Shown here: positions 51,226-60,430 of the stretch, piece after piece
How positions within the stretch are numbered: position 1 is the stretch's first letter
How the letters are laid out: every line of letters starts with the position of its first letter
DNA from: an uncultured Pelagibacteraceae bacterium
GTDB lineage: Bacteria > Pseudomonadota > Alphaproteobacteria > Pelagibacterales > Pelagibacteraceae
Direction of reading: 5' to 3'
NCBI GenBank assembly: GCA_902524945.1
Contig: CABZFF010000001.1
Span: 124,001-188,000, forward strand
Length of the DNA stretch: 64,000 bases
Translations under genes and position numbers: made by a program
Notes under the pieces: generated by a model
What the model saw: only the letters and a program-made list of their open reading frames with translations
Databases searched by the model: none
What the model was told of the DNA's origin: nothing

Positions 51226-51978
51226 ATGTCTGAAAATCAGAAAAAAATATGGATTACAGGTGCAAGTAGTGGAATTGGAAAGGCAGTAGCCGAAAAATTT
51301 GCTAACGAGGGATGGAAAGTTGCTGTATCTGCAAGAAGAAAAGAACTTTTGGATGAGTTAGCTAAACACAACAACATAAGTTCATTTCCCCTGGATGTAA
51401 CCAACCGGTCCCAAATAAATAATGTTTTTAAAGATATTTTAAATGCTTTAGGTGACGTTGACATTTGTTTATTTTCAAGTGGAACTTATGAGCCAAAGGA
51501 CGAGCAAAGTATAGATCCAGATAAGATTAAAAATGTAATTAATGTTAATTTTTTAGGGGTTATTGATTGCGTAAAAGTTGTTGAAGATTATTTTAAAAAT
51601 AAGAAATCTGGACACGTTTCGATAGTTTCTTCAATAGCAGGTTATAGAGGTCTGCCAAATTCAAGTGGTTATGGTCCTTCAAAAGCTGCCCTAACTAATT
51701 TTAGTGAAAGTATTTACTTTGATTTTAAAAAATTTGGAGTGAGGGTCTCAGTTGTATCACCAGGTTTCATCAAAACTCCTTTGACAGATAAAAATGAGTT
51801 TACTATGCCATTTTTAAAAACTCCTGAATATGCTGCAGATAAAATTTATAATGGTTTAGTGAAAGGAAATGCTTTTGAAATTCATTTCCCAAAAGGATTA
51901 ACTTTAACTTTAAAATTTTTAAGAATTTTGCCTTATAGACTTTACTTATTTTTAGTAGACAAATTAGTTAAACGTTAA
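51226..51978 (+). CDS. Short-chain dehydrogenase/reductase
   Basis: The 250-residue SDR has TGASSGIGKAVAEKF near 9-23 (cofactor), SIVSSIAGYRGLPNSSGYGPSKAAL near 128-152 with catalytic S131, Y148 and K152, and a PGFIKTPLTDK segment near 180-190. A basic segment at the C-terminus and a hydrophobic tail suggest membrane attachment. Homologues in LitR- and sigma-E-type light regulons belong to a similar group. The substrate is unknown; the catalytic triad is complete, unlike in the SDR at 41442. Confidence 0.92.
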   Translation: MSENQKKIWITGASSGIGKAVAEKFANEGWKVAVSARRKELLDELAKHNNISSFPLDVTNRSQINNVFKDILNALGDVDICLFSSGTYEPKDEQSIDPDKIKNVINVNFLGVIDCVKVVEDYFKNKKSGHVSIVSSIAGYRGLPNSSGYGPSKAALTNFSESIYFDFKKFGVRVSVVSPGFIKTPLTDKNEFTMPFLKTPEYAADKIYNGLVKGNAFEIHFPKGLTLTLKFLRILPYRLYLFLVDKLVKR

Positions 51979-52030
51979 GCTTGAGACAAAAAGTCTTTAA
52001 TTATTGAATGAAAATTTTGTATTATTATTT

Positions 52031-52150
52031 ATGAAAAAAAAAATTTATAAAACCCTAATCGCAGGAGGATTTTACTTTTTTTTAATAAAAGGTTTAGTAT
52101 GGCTTGCTTTAATCGTTGCAGCTGCCTTAGGAATTGGTAATTTTTTTTAA
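52031..52150 (+). CDS. 39-residue membrane protein, unknown
   Basis: An ATG at 52031 opens a 39-codon frame: MKKKIYKTLIAGGFYFFLIKG, one hydrophobic helix (LVWLALIVAAALGIG) and an end N-F-F. The Lys start and single helix are typical of small membrane peptides. It lies directly before the ABM gene (2 bp gap). No family was recognised; the frame could also be spurious, yet its spacing and start are consistent. Confidence 0.45.
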   Translation: MKKKIYKTLIAGGFYFFLIKGLVWLALIVAAALGIGNFF

Positions 52151-52151
52151 T

Positions 52152-52454
52152 ATGTACATAGCAATGAATAGATTTAAAATAGTTCTTGGAAAAGAAAAAG
52201 CTTTTGAAGATGTGTGGAAAAATAGAGAAACGCATTTAGAAAATGTGCCGGGGTTTAAAAAGTTTAATTTAGTTAAAGGAGAAAAAAAAGAGGATCATAC
52301 ACTTTATGCATCACACAGTATTTGGCATTCAAAAGAAGATTTTATAAATTGGACTAAATCTGAAGCTTTTAGACTTGCGCATAAAAATGCTGGCCAACAC
52401 CAAAATTTATATTTAGGTCATCCTAATTTTGAGGGGTTTGAAAAGGTAATTTAA
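52152..52454 (+). CDS. HmoA-like heme-degrading monooxygenase (ABM fold)
   Basis: The start is the ATG at 52152, giving 100 residues; an upstream ATG at 52134 would run back into the preceding 39-residue frame. The dimeric alpha/beta barrel of the IsdG/HmoA group is indicated by MNRFKIVLGKEKAFEDVW near 5-22, NVPGFKKFNLVKG near 33-45 and SHSIWHSKEDFINWTKSEAFRLAHKNA near 57-83 with the conserved Asn, Trp and His that hold heme. Such enzymes open heme to release iron. It precedes a 136-residue membrane protein by 1 bp and a superoxide dismutase converges. Confidence 0.85.
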   Translation: MYIAMNRFKIVLGKEKAFEDVWKNRETHLENVPGFKKFNLVKGEKKEDHTLYASHSIWHSKEDFINWTKSEAFRLAHKNAGQHQNLYLGHPNFEGFEKVI

Positions 52455-52455
52455 A

Positions 52456-52866
52456 ATGGAAAATGAGGAATTTGACAAAGAATTTAGAGTTTTAAATTTA
52501 TCAATTGAAAAGCTATCGCTTTATTATGGAATTTTTTTAATTATTTGGGGAATAATAGTAAGTTTTGTTAGTGGAAGTGCTTCTGCAACTTCTTATATTC
52601 CGTCTTTTTTAGGTTTTCCTTTATTTGTTTTTTCATATTTAGCTATAAAGTTTCCATTAAAGAAAAAATTATTTATGCATATTGTTGTAATTTTTGGTCT
52701 AATTATTTTTCTTGGCGGATTAGACTTTATTAGAACTTTAATAAGTGGATATGCATTTGAAAATTTTTGGGCAGATACATCCAAGATAATGATGTTGCTG
52801 ACTGGGCTATACTTCTCAATTCAATGTATAAGATCGTTTATCTTCGCAAGAAAAAATAGAGATTAA
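52456..52866 (+). CDS. Four-helix membrane protein, unknown
   Basis: A 136-residue protein with four membrane helices (about 20-38, 44-63, 72-91 and 106-127) and an acidic N-terminal tail. The first pair is separated by SGSASATSYIPSFLG. It starts one base after the HmoA-like gene, so the two are cotranscribed. There is no family I know. It may anchor or accompany the heme enzyme. Confidence 0.65.
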   Translation: MENEEFDKEFRVLNLSIEKLSLYYGIFLIIWGIIVSFVSGSASATSYIPSFLGFPLFVFSYLAIKFPLKKKLFMHIVVIFGLIIFLGGLDFIRTLISGYAFENFWADTSKIMMLLTGLYFSIQCIRSFIFARKNRD

Positions 52867-52878
52867 AATATTCAATTG

Positions 52879-53463
52879 TTATAAGTTTGACTCAACAAAC
52901 TCCCAATTAATTAATTTATCAAAAAAGTTTTCTAAATAAGCTGGCCTTTTATTTTTGTAATCTAGGTAGTATGAGTGCTCCCACACATCACAACCTAATA
53001 TAGGTTTCATATTATGAATTATTGGGTTTTCAGCATTTGGTGATTTGGTTACTACAAGCTTATCTTCTTTCAAAGATAACCAACACCATCCAGATCCAAA
53101 CTGAGTAACTCCAGCATTAATGAATTCCTCCCTAAATTTTTCAAAACCTCCAAAATCTTCTTTAATCTTATTTTCAAGTTTAGATGGAACATTTCCTCCG
53201 CCATTAGGTTTCATGCACTTCCAAAAAAGATTATGATTCCAGTGTTGACTTGCGTTGTTAAAAATACCTGCCTTTTTTTCAGTAGATGATTTTTTAATTA
53301 TTTCTTCCAGAGACAATTTTTCATAATCAGAACCTTTTATAAAATTATTAAGATTTGTAATATATGTTTGGTGGTGCTTACCATGATGTAAATCCAAAGT
53401 TTGCTCTGACATTATCGGAGAAAGAGCTGAATTAGCGTAATCTAATTTAGGAAGTTCAAACAT
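52879..53463 (-). CDS. sodB: Iron superoxide dismutase
   Basis: The 194-residue enzyme has all metal ligands: H26, H74, D159 and H163 in LHHGKHHQTYI, SQHWNHNLFW and GCDVWEHSYYLDYKN. Q73 in SQHWNH is the Fe-type position; the GSGWCWLSL segment near 123-131 is also of Fe-type. It converts superoxide to peroxide and oxygen in the cytoplasm. Length agrees with the family. It follows the DUF3833 gene by 1 bp and closes the minus-strand light/oxidative run. Confidence 0.96.
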   Translation of the reverse strand: MFELPKLDYANSALSPIMSEQTLDLHHGKHHQTYITNLNNFIKGSDYEKLSLEEIIKKSSTEKKAGIFNNASQHWNHNLFWKCMKPNGGGNVPSKLENKIKEDFGGFEKFREEFINAGVTQFGSGWCWLSLKEDKLVVTKSPNAENPIIHNMKPILGCDVWEHSYYLDYKNKRPAYLENFFDKLINWEFVESNL

Positions 53464-53464
53464 T

Positions 53465-53989
53465 TTAATCTTTTACAAACATAACAGTTAATTCAGCGAC
53501 TTTAATTCCAAATTTAGTCATTGTCGCTCTATTTATTGCCACACGTTCATCTTGCATGAAAATCCAATCGTCAAAAGTAATTTTAACATTTTTGCTTTTA
53601 ACTGGCACAAGCAATACATACTCAAATTTAAAAGCTGGGCCATATGAATATCCTTTGGCTGTGCCTACTACATCAGAAGCAGTTCCTTCATAATTATTTT
53701 CATCAATTTTTTTTATGGTCCATTGACGAGTTTGTCGTTCCCCGTCGTTCCAATCAAAAACTTCGTCTAAAATTAATTGTGAACCATCCCATTTTCCGTT
53801 TAAATCAGCTTTAAATTGTCTCGTAACTTTTCCAGATCTATTTTGTAATACTCCCCAAGCTTTGACATTACCTGACAAATAATTTTCGATGACTAGTCTT
53901 GGTTTTTGATCTTTAAAATCTGTCGGTTTCATTTTATTTGCACATCCTGTTGTTAAAATTAGTAAAAATATTACTATAAATTTTTTCAT
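53465..53989 (-). CDS. DUF3833 lipoprotein
   Basis: The 174-residue protein has a lipoprotein signal peptide ending LTTGCANK (Cys near residue 16). The mature part is beta-rich: AWGVLQNRSGKVTRQFKADLNGKWDG near 44-69, VFDWNDGERQTRQWTI near 78-93 and RVAINRATMTKFGIKVAELTVMF near 150-172 are DUF3833 landmarks. The family is a lipocalin-like periplasmic or outer-membrane protein and mostly occurs with CFA, DUF1365 and FAD-oxidoreductase genes, as here. The function is unknown. Confidence 0.92.
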   Translation of the reverse strand: MKKFIVIFLLILTTGCANKMKPTDFKDQKPRLVIENYLSGNVKAWGVLQNRSGKVTRQFKADLNGKWDGSQLILDEVFDWNDGERQTRQWTIKKIDENNYEGTASDVVGTAKGYSYGPAFKFEYVLLVPVKSKNVKITFDDWIFMQDERVAINRATMTKFGIKVAELTVMFVKD

Positions 53990-55176
53990 GACGAATATCT
54001 ATTAGACATAGAGAATTGAATCAAGTTAATGTTTTTAGACTTAAAACCGCCTTCACAATAAGATAAGTAAAATTCCCACATACGTTTGAAATATTCATCA
54101 AAACCTAGTGGGCTTATTTTTTCCCAAGCACCTAAAAAATTTTTTCTCCAAGTTGCTAAAGTTCTGGCATAATCTTCGGAATAGGTATTAATTTTTTCAA
54201 GTTTTAGGTCGTTTTTTTTAATTAGATTTTCCATAAATTCAATTGAGGGTAAAAACCCACCTGGAAATATGTATTTTTGAATAAAATCCTCATTTGCTCT
54301 ATATCTTTCAAATAGGTCATCTTTTATAACGATGCCTTGAATTGCAGCAGTTCCCCCGTAATTAAGAACATTTTTAATTGTGCCAAAATATTTGTCCATA
54401 TATTTTTCACCAACAGCTTCTATCATTTCTATTGAAGCTACGTGATCATATTTTTCCTTGAGATCTCTGTAATCTAAAAACTTAACATTAACTTTATTGT
54501 TTAGTCCTGAGTTGAAAATCTTCTTTTTGGTAAACTCATATTGATTTTTAGAAATTGTGATACAGTCTACACTCACATCATAATTTTTAGCTAAGAATTC
54601 AGCAAATCCGCCCCAACCACATCCTATCTCTAAAACCTTGTTTCCATCTTTTATATTCATTAAATTTATAAGCTCTTGAAATTTATTTCTTTGAGCAATT
54701 TCTAAATCATCTTTCTCATTTTTATAGACTGCACTGGAATAAGTAAGAGATTTATCAAGCCACGACGAAAAAAATTCATTCCCTAAATCATAATGTTTTG
54801 AAATATATTTTTTACTTTTAGATTTTGTATTTGACGCAAACATTTTTTTTAGAAAATTTTTGATTTTTTGTAATTTTAAACTTCCTGAAAAAGAGTAGAT
54901 TGTATTGATATTTCTCGCTGTAAGTTCAATTAAATTTGTTAAATTTGAGGAATAAAAATCTTTTTTCATGTGAGCTTCTCCTAAAGCTGAGCTTCCACCC
55001 ATAATTACATTTAGGTAAAAATTGGGTTTATTAATTTTGATATCTGAAGATAATTCGCTCTCTAAGTCACCAAAATGAAAAACTTTTCCATCATAATTTA
55101 TAAGCTTAAGATTTCCTTGTGAGATTTTTTTTAATTTGTTTAAGACAAATCTTTCTGAAATTTTTATTAAACTCAT
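53986..55176 (-). CDS. Cyclopropane-fatty-acyl-phospholipid synthase-like methyltransferase
   Basis: The 396-residue protein has a CFA N-terminal segment (about 1-115), then KHYDLGNEFFSSWLDKSLTYSSA near 126-148, VLEIGCGWGGFAEFLA near 181-196 as the SAM site, and FIFPGGFLP near 290. It methylates a membrane phospholipid's double bond with SAM; related light-regulon enzymes make methylated precursors of furan lipids that quench singlet oxygen. The start ATG overlaps the DUF1365 stop by one base, and the stop overlaps DUF3833 by 4 bp. Confidence 0.92.
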   Translation of the reverse strand: MSLIKISERFVLNKLKKISQGNLKLINYDGKVFHFGDLESELSSDIKINKPNFYLNVIMGGSSALGEAHMKKDFYSSNLTNLIELTARNINTIYSFSGSLKLQKIKNFLKKMFASNTKSKSKKYISKHYDLGNEFFSSWLDKSLTYSSAVYKNEKDDLEIAQRNKFQELINLMNIKDGNKVLEIGCGWGGFAEFLAKNYDVSVDCITISKNQYEFTKKKIFNSGLNNKVNVKFLDYRDLKEKYDHVASIEMIEAVGEKYMDKYFGTIKNVLNYGGTAAIQGIVIKDDLFERYRANEDFIQKYIFPGGFLPSIEFMENLIKKNDLKLEKINTYSEDYARTLATWRKNFLGAWEKISPLGFDEYFKRMWEFYLSYCEGGFKSKNINLIQFSMSNRYSS

Positions 55177-55937
55177 TAATATTCCTCGTAACTTAAATTA
55201 TTTTTTAATTTAATATTTCTTTTCCTGTATATTGCCCCTTTTTTCCATAAAAGTAATGCTTCAAAATGTATCGAACCAATAATTTTAATAGTCATTAAGG
55301 GATACTTAAAAAAGTTAAACATGAGTTGCTTTGAGCTGAATTCTTTTCTCTCTCCAGTTTGAGTAGCTGTTAAAACTGTTCCTATCGAGTCTGTTTGTTT
55401 TATAAAGACTGAGAGTTTATCATTAGGGTTAAGTAATTTAAAATTATAGTAAGTTTCCATATCCATAAAGGGTGAAACATAAAACTTTTTTTTACATTTT
55501 TGAGCTATTTCTTCATTATCTTTAATTTTAAAAATATATGTGTGCTGCTCATTAAAAGTATTTTTTACTTCATAAAAAATTGCCTTCAATTTATTATCCT
55601 TGTAGCAGTAAAAAATACTTAAAGGGTTGAACACATAGCCAAAAATTCTTGGATAACAAAGTATTTTAACTTTATTTATTTCACCTTTTATATTGAACTT
55701 ACTAATGTTTTTAAGAACCCACTCTTTTAAATCACTTCCATCACGTTCTCCATGATCTTTATCGTAAAAGCTAAAAATGTTAAATTTATTATGAGAGAAG
55801 ATATTAATTGAACTGTCTAATTGATTGATTTCATCTAAATCAATTAAAAATGAAAAAGTTTTATATTTTAAAAAATGTCTTACAGGTTTAAATCTTGTAT
55901 GAGTTACTTCGCCGTTGTAAATGCAGGAATTCATCAA
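55176..55937 (-). CDS. DUF1365 family protein
   Basis: The 253-residue protein shows YNGEVTHTRFKPVRHFLKYKTFSFLIDLDE near 7-36, PRIFGYVFNPLSIFYCY near 107-123, VKNTFNEQHTYIF near 134-146, and KKFYVSPFMDMETYY near 160-174, all DUF1365. Function is unknown though it regularly pairs with CFA-like methyltransferases and FAD oxidoreductases. It overlaps both neighbours (4 bp with the oxidoreductase, 1 bp with CFA), which argues for tight translational coupling. Confidence 0.95.
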   Translation of the reverse strand: MMNSCIYNGEVTHTRFKPVRHFLKYKTFSFLIDLDEINQLDSSINIFSHNKFNIFSFYDKDHGERDGSDLKEWVLKNISKFNIKGEINKVKILCYPRIFGYVFNPLSIFYCYKDNKLKAIFYEVKNTFNEQHTYIFKIKDNEEIAQKCKKKFYVSPFMDMETYYNFKLLNPNDKLSVFIKQTDSIGTVLTATQTGERKEFSSKQLMFNFFKYPLMTIKIIGSIHFEALLLWKKGAIYRKRNIKLKNNLSYEEY

Positions 55938-57160
55938 ATTTTAAAGTTATTTATCAAATCTATAGATGATTTTAATCCATCTTCATGAAATCCGTAACCA
56001 AAATAACTTCCACAAAACCAAGTTCTTTTTTTTCCTTGTATTAATCTTAGATCTTTTTGAAGTGCTGTATTCTTTGAATTCAAATATGGGTGGGTAAAAT
56101 CAACTTTTTTTATAACAGAATTTTCGTTAATTTTACAAATAGGGTTTAAAGTTAAAAAATAATCTTTAGATGTATCTAAATTTTGTAGTTTATTTAACCA
56201 ATAAGTAATGCATGTCTTTTCTCCATCTGAAACAGAATTCCAACTAGACCAGGCCCTTTTTTTGTGAGGCATTAATCTCTCATCAGTATGTAAATAAGCC
56301 TCATTCTTCACGTAATTAAATTTTTCTAATATATTTTTTTCTTGTTTCGTTGGTTTTTCTATCATTCTTAAACTTTGGTCTGCATGGGAAGCTAGAACTA
56401 CTTGATCATAGTCAACATATTCATTGCCAATAATTACCCTGATATTGTCATCGCTTCTAATTAACTTATCCACTTTATAATTTTTAAAAATTTCTCCACT
56501 AATTTTATTTGTTACTTTTTTTACATAAGCTCTACTTCTATTTGAAACTGTGTACCATTGCGGTCTATTTTTAAATTTAAATAAACCATGATTAGTAAAA
56601 AAATTTAAAAAAAATTTTAATGGCATTTCCTTTGCTTTATTGAATGGCATTGACCAGATAGCAGCAACCATGGGGATTAAGTGATAATCGATGAAGTATT
56701 TTGATAACTTTTTTTTGTTAAGAAAATTTCCTAGAGTCTCTTCTTTAATTTCACTTTCAAGTAATTTTGGAGCAGTTTTATAAAATGAAATTATCTCTCT
56801 AATCATATATAAAAATTTTAAATTGAGAAGATTTAATTTATTAGCAAAAATACCTCCTAAACCACTTCCGCTATATTCAACATTACTATTCTTAATTGAT
56901 ACAGAAAATGACATGTCGCTTTTTTCATAAGGAACTTTTAATTCATTAAAAAAATTTACTAAATTTGGATAAGTAGCCTCATTAAAAACAATAAAGCCTA
57001 GATCTACTGGAACAATCTTATCATCTTCTTTTATCTCGTAGGTAAAAGAATGACCTCCAAAGTGATCTTCTTTTTCGTATAGATCAACTTTATATTTTTT
57101 TGAGAGAAAATATGCGGAAGATAATCCTGAGATACCTGAGCCGATAACAGCAATTTTCAT
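55934..57160 (-). CDS. FAD-dependent amine-oxidase-like oxidoreductase
   Basis: The 408-residue flavoprotein begins MKIAVIGSGISGLSSAYFLS, the GxGxxG dinucleotide site, then DLYEKEDHFGGHSFTYE for the ribose and FAD contacts, and VDLGFIVFNEATYPNLVNFF near 53-72. RTWFCGSYFGYGFHEDGLKSSIDL closes the FAD pocket. It belongs to the amine-oxidase/NAD(P)-binding group found in the CFA/DUF1365 cluster and probably oxidises a lipid intermediate. It is the first gene of the four-gene light operon and follows gcvP by 9 bp on the same strand. Confidence 0.92.
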   Translation of the reverse strand: MKIAVIGSGISGLSSAYFLSKKYKVDLYEKEDHFGGHSFTYEIKEDDKIVPVDLGFIVFNEATYPNLVNFFNELKVPYEKSDMSFSVSIKNSNVEYSGSGLGGIFANKLNLLNLKFLYMIREIISFYKTAPKLLESEIKEETLGNFLNKKKLSKYFIDYHLIPMVAAIWSMPFNKAKEMPLKFFLNFFTNHGLFKFKNRPQWYTVSNRSRAYVKKVTNKISGEIFKNYKVDKLIRSDDNIRVIIGNEYVDYDQVVLASHADQSLRMIEKPTKQEKNILEKFNYVKNEAYLHTDERLMPHKKRAWSSWNSVSDGEKTCITYWLNKLQNLDTSKDYFLTLNPICKINENSVIKKVDFTHPYLNSKNTALQKDLRLIQGKKRTWFCGSYFGYGFHEDGLKSSIDLINNFKI

Positions 57161-57169
57161 TAAAAGAGG

Positions 57170-60037
57170 TTAAGCAGCTTCATCTTTATATTCATCCATT
57201 GAAGGACATGAACATACTAAATTTCTATCTCCAAAAACGTTATCTACTCTAGCAACTGGTGCCCAATATTTATTGTTTTTTACATACTCAGTGGGAAAAG
57301 CCGCTTCCTCTCTTGAGTAAGCATGCTTCCACTCGCTGGAAGCTAATTCGACATAAGTATGAGGTGCGTTTTTCAGTGGATTATCAATTTTGTCAAATTT
57401 TGATGACTCCACTAAATTAATTTCTTTTTTAATTTTAATAAGTGCATTACAAAATTTATCAATCTCCTCCAAATTTTCACTTTCAGTCGGCTCAATCATA
57501 ATTGTACCAGCTACAGGCCATGACATTGTTGGAGCATGATAGCCAAAGTCAATCAGTCTTTTTGCTAAATCCTCCTCAGAGATTCCTGAACTTGCTTTTA
57601 TTGGTCGGATATCAATTATACATTCATGTGCAACATTTCCATTTTTGCCAGTATAAAGAACTTTGTAATCTTTGGATAATTTTTTTGAAATGTAATTTGC
57701 ATTTAAAATTGAAACTTGTGAGGCTTTTTTCAATCCCTCAGCACCCATCATCTTTATATACATCCAGGATATTGGAAGTATGCTTGAACTACCCCAAGGT
57801 GCAGCTGATACAGCTCCCATTCCATTCTTAGGGCCTGCCTCTTTAATTATTTCATGTGTCGGTAAAAAATCAGCTAGATGCTTAGCGCAAGCGATTGGGC
57901 CCATTCCTGGTCCGCCTCCACCGTGCGGTATGCAAAATGTTTTATGTAAATTAATATGACAAACATCTGGTCCAAATTTCCCTGGTTTTGCAACACCTAC
58001 AAGTGCGTTTAGATTTGCTCCATCCATATAAACTTGTCCGCCATGCTTATGAATTACTTCACAAATATCAATAATTTTTTCTTCAAATACTCCATGAGTA
58101 GAAGGATAAGTAACCATTAAAGCAGCTAAGTCTTTTGAGTGTTTTTCAGCTTTATTTTTAAGGTCGTCTATATCCACATTTCCATCTTCGTCACAATTGA
58201 CTACAACCACTTTCATTCCACACATTTGGGCACTTGCTGGATTAGTTCCATGAGCTGAGTCCGGAATTAGACAAACGTTACGATTTTCTTGTTTATTATT
58301 TTTATGGAATTTTCTTATAGTCATTAGACCTGCATACTCTCCTTGAGCCCCAGAGTTAGGCTGTAAAGAAACTGCGTCATATCCAGTAATTTCTTTCAGA
58401 TCGTTTATTAGATCATTAAAAAGAATCTTATAACCCTCCATTTGATTTGTAGGAACAAAAGGATGTGGAAGTGAAAACTCTTTCCAAGTAATAGGAATTA
58501 ATTCTGCTGTTGCATTGAGCTTCATTGTACAAGATCCTAAAGCAATCATTGATCTATTAAGTGCAATATCACAATCTTCTAGTTTCTTTAGATATCTTAA
58601 CATCTCAGTTTCAGAATGGTATTTGTTAAAAACTGGATGAGTTAAGTATTTTGAAGTTCTTGAAAGATTTTTTGGAAGATTATCTAGTTCAACCTTAACG
58701 TCTTGTTTAATTACTTTAGTTATTCCAAATATTTTTAACAATAAGTTTACATCATCAAGTTTTTTTGCTTCATCAAACGCAACAGATAAATGATCTTTAT
58801 CAACTTTTCTAAGGTTAATATTCTCTTTTAGTGCAGCCTCAAAAATAGGATTTGTTTTTTCGTTGGTTTTAATCGTAACGGTATCGAAGAAATGATCTGA
58901 TAGAATTTTATAACCGCTTGATTTAATATTATCAGCAAATATTTTTGCTAATTTAGAAGTTCTATTCGCAATTTTAAGTATTCCTTTAGGTCCATGATAA
59001 ATTGCAAAAGCAGCAGAAATGATAGCCAATAAAGCTTGAGCAGTACAAATATTGCTTGTTGCTTTATCTCTTCGAATGTGTTGCTCCCTAGTTTGTAAAG
59101 AAAGCCTGTAAGCTTTTTTTCCGTGTCTATCTTTTGAAACACCTATTATTCTTCCTGGCATTGATCTTTTAAATTCCTCTCTTGTAGCAAAAAATGCAGC
59201 ATGAGGCCCGCCGTAACCCATTGGGATACCAAATCTTTGAGCACTACCGACAGCAATGTCAGCTCCAAGTTCAGCTGGGGTTTTTAACCTAGCTAAAGCC
59301 AATAAGTCACAAACCAAAATAGCTTTTCCGTTTTTTTTGTGAATTTGGCTGATGCTCTCACTAGGATCGTTTATCTCACCTAAAGTTCCCGGATAAGATA
59401 AAACTCCGCAAATTATATCTTCATTAATTTTTGGAAGTTCTTTTTTTTCATCACCAATGATCAATTCTAAACCAAAAGGATTTGTTCTAGTCTTTATGAG
59501 ATCAATTGTCTGAGGATTACAATTGCTTGAAATAAATATTTTTTTTGAATTAGTCTTATCTAATCTCTGGCTTAATCCTACTGCCTCTGCTGTTGCTGTT
59601 GCTTCATCTAATAAAGAAGCATTAGCTATATCCATGCCCGTTAAGTCAATTATTGATTGTTGAAAATTTAAAAGCATTTCGAGACGACCTTGCGCTACTT
59701 CAGGTTGGTAAGGTGTGTAAGATGTATACCATCCTGGATTTTCTAAAATATTTCTAAGAATTACATTAGGTGTAATAGAATTATAGTATCCCATTCCAAT
59801 AAAATTTTTAAAGATTTTATTTTTTTTAGATATAGATTTTAATTTTTTTAAAGCATCGTTCTCTGATATTGACTGATCGATTTTAAGATCATCTTTTAAT
59901 AAGATTTTTTCTGGTACAGTATTGCTCATTAGATCCTCTAATGATTTATACCCCACATATTGCAACATTTTGGACTGATCTTCTTCAGAAGGACCAATAT
60001 GCCTTTTAATAAATTCTTTTGAATTATCGTCAATCAT
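57170..60037 (-). CDS. gcvP: Glycine dehydrogenase (decarboxylating), P protein
   Basis: The 955-residue PLP protein is the full-length fused P protein of the glycine cleavage system (both halves in one chain). The Schiff-base lysine lies in CHINLHKTFCIPHGGGGPG near 700. GYYNSITPNVILRNILENPGWYTSYTPYQPEVAQGRLE... style landmarks are seen near residue 80-115. It decarboxylates glycine and passes the aminomethyl to the lipoamide of GcvH. It is the third gene of the gcvT-gcvH-gcvP operon controlled by the glycine riboswitch. It ends 9 bp ahead of the FAD oxidoreductase on the same strand. Confidence 0.98.
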   Translation of the reverse strand: MIDDNSKEFIKRHIGPSEEDQSKMLQYVGYKSLEDLMSNTVPEKILLKDDLKIDQSISENDALKKLKSISKKNKIFKNFIGMGYYNSITPNVILRNILENPGWYTSYTPYQPEVAQGRLEMLLNFQQSIIDLTGMDIANASLLDEATATAEAVGLSQRLDKTNSKKIFISSNCNPQTIDLIKTRTNPFGLELIIGDEKKELPKINEDIICGVLSYPGTLGEINDPSESISQIHKKNGKAILVCDLLALARLKTPAELGADIAVGSAQRFGIPMGYGGPHAAFFATREEFKRSMPGRIIGVSKDRHGKKAYRLSLQTREQHIRRDKATSNICTAQALLAIISAAFAIYHGPKGILKIANRTSKLAKIFADNIKSSGYKILSDHFFDTVTIKTNEKTNPIFEAALKENINLRKVDKDHLSVAFDEAKKLDDVNLLLKIFGITKVIKQDVKVELDNLPKNLSRTSKYLTHPVFNKYHSETEMLRYLKKLEDCDIALNRSMIALGSCTMKLNATAELIPITWKEFSLPHPFVPTNQMEGYKILFNDLINDLKEITGYDAVSLQPNSGAQGEYAGLMTIRKFHKNNKQENRNVCLIPDSAHGTNPASAQMCGMKVVVVNCDEDGNVDIDDLKNKAEKHSKDLAALMVTYPSTHGVFEEKIIDICEVIHKHGGQVYMDGANLNALVGVAKPGKFGPDVCHINLHKTFCIPHGGGGPGMGPIACAKHLADFLPTHEIIKEAGPKNGMGAVSAAPWGSSSILPISWMYIKMMGAEGLKKASQVSILNANYISKKLSKDYKVLYTGKNGNVAHECIIDIRPIKASSGISEEDLAKRLIDFGYHAPTMSWPVAGTIMIEPTESENLEEIDKFCNALIKIKKEINLVESSKFDKIDNPLKNAPHTYVELASSEWKHAYSREEAAFPTEYVKNNKYWAPVARVDNVFGDRNLVCSCPSMDEYKDEAA

Positions 60038-60418
60038 TTAGCTAGGGTTCTCCTTACAAAATTTATCATATTCGTCTTTTGACATTAGGGAGTCATACTC
60101 ACCTTTATCTTTTATCTTTAACTTAAAAAACCAGCTGGCACCTTCAGGGTCAGTATTTACGCTTCCGGGATCGTCTGCAATGGCTTTATTTCCCTCAGTA
60201 ATTTCTCCAGAAATAGGAGAATAAACATCACTCGCAGCTTTAGTAGACTCTACAACAGCTGCTTGACCTTCTTTTTCTAAAGCTTTACCTGCATCAGGAA
60301 CCTCCACAAAAACAATGTCACCGAGCATTTCTGTTGCATGCTTAGTTATTCCTACTGTAGCAACGTCTCCATCTAGTGAAACCCATTCATGTTTTTTAGA
60401 AAATTTTTTTTCACTCAT
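60038..60418 (-). CDS. gcvH: Glycine cleavage system H protein
   Basis: The 126-residue lipoyl carrier has K60 in [19 protein letters not shown] as the lipoylation site, [16 protein letters not shown] near 10-25 as the N-terminal strand set, and [10 protein letters not shown] in the C-terminal half. It ferries the aminomethyl group from P to T protein. Length agrees with the family. The ATG at 60418 is 12 bp after the gcvT stop and its stop abuts the gcvP start. Confidence 0.98.
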   Translation of the reverse strand: MSEKKFSKKHEWVSLDGDVATVGITKHATEMLGDIVFVEVPDAGKALEKEGQAAVVESTKAASDVYSPISGEITEGNKAIADDPGSVNTDPEGASWFFKLKIKDKGEYDSLMSKDEYDKFCKENPS

Positions 60419-60430
60419 ATTTGTTTCCCC

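Noticed and set aside
57502-57831. Plus-strand 109-residue frame inside gcvP
   Set aside because: Antisense shadow of gcvP, no start context.
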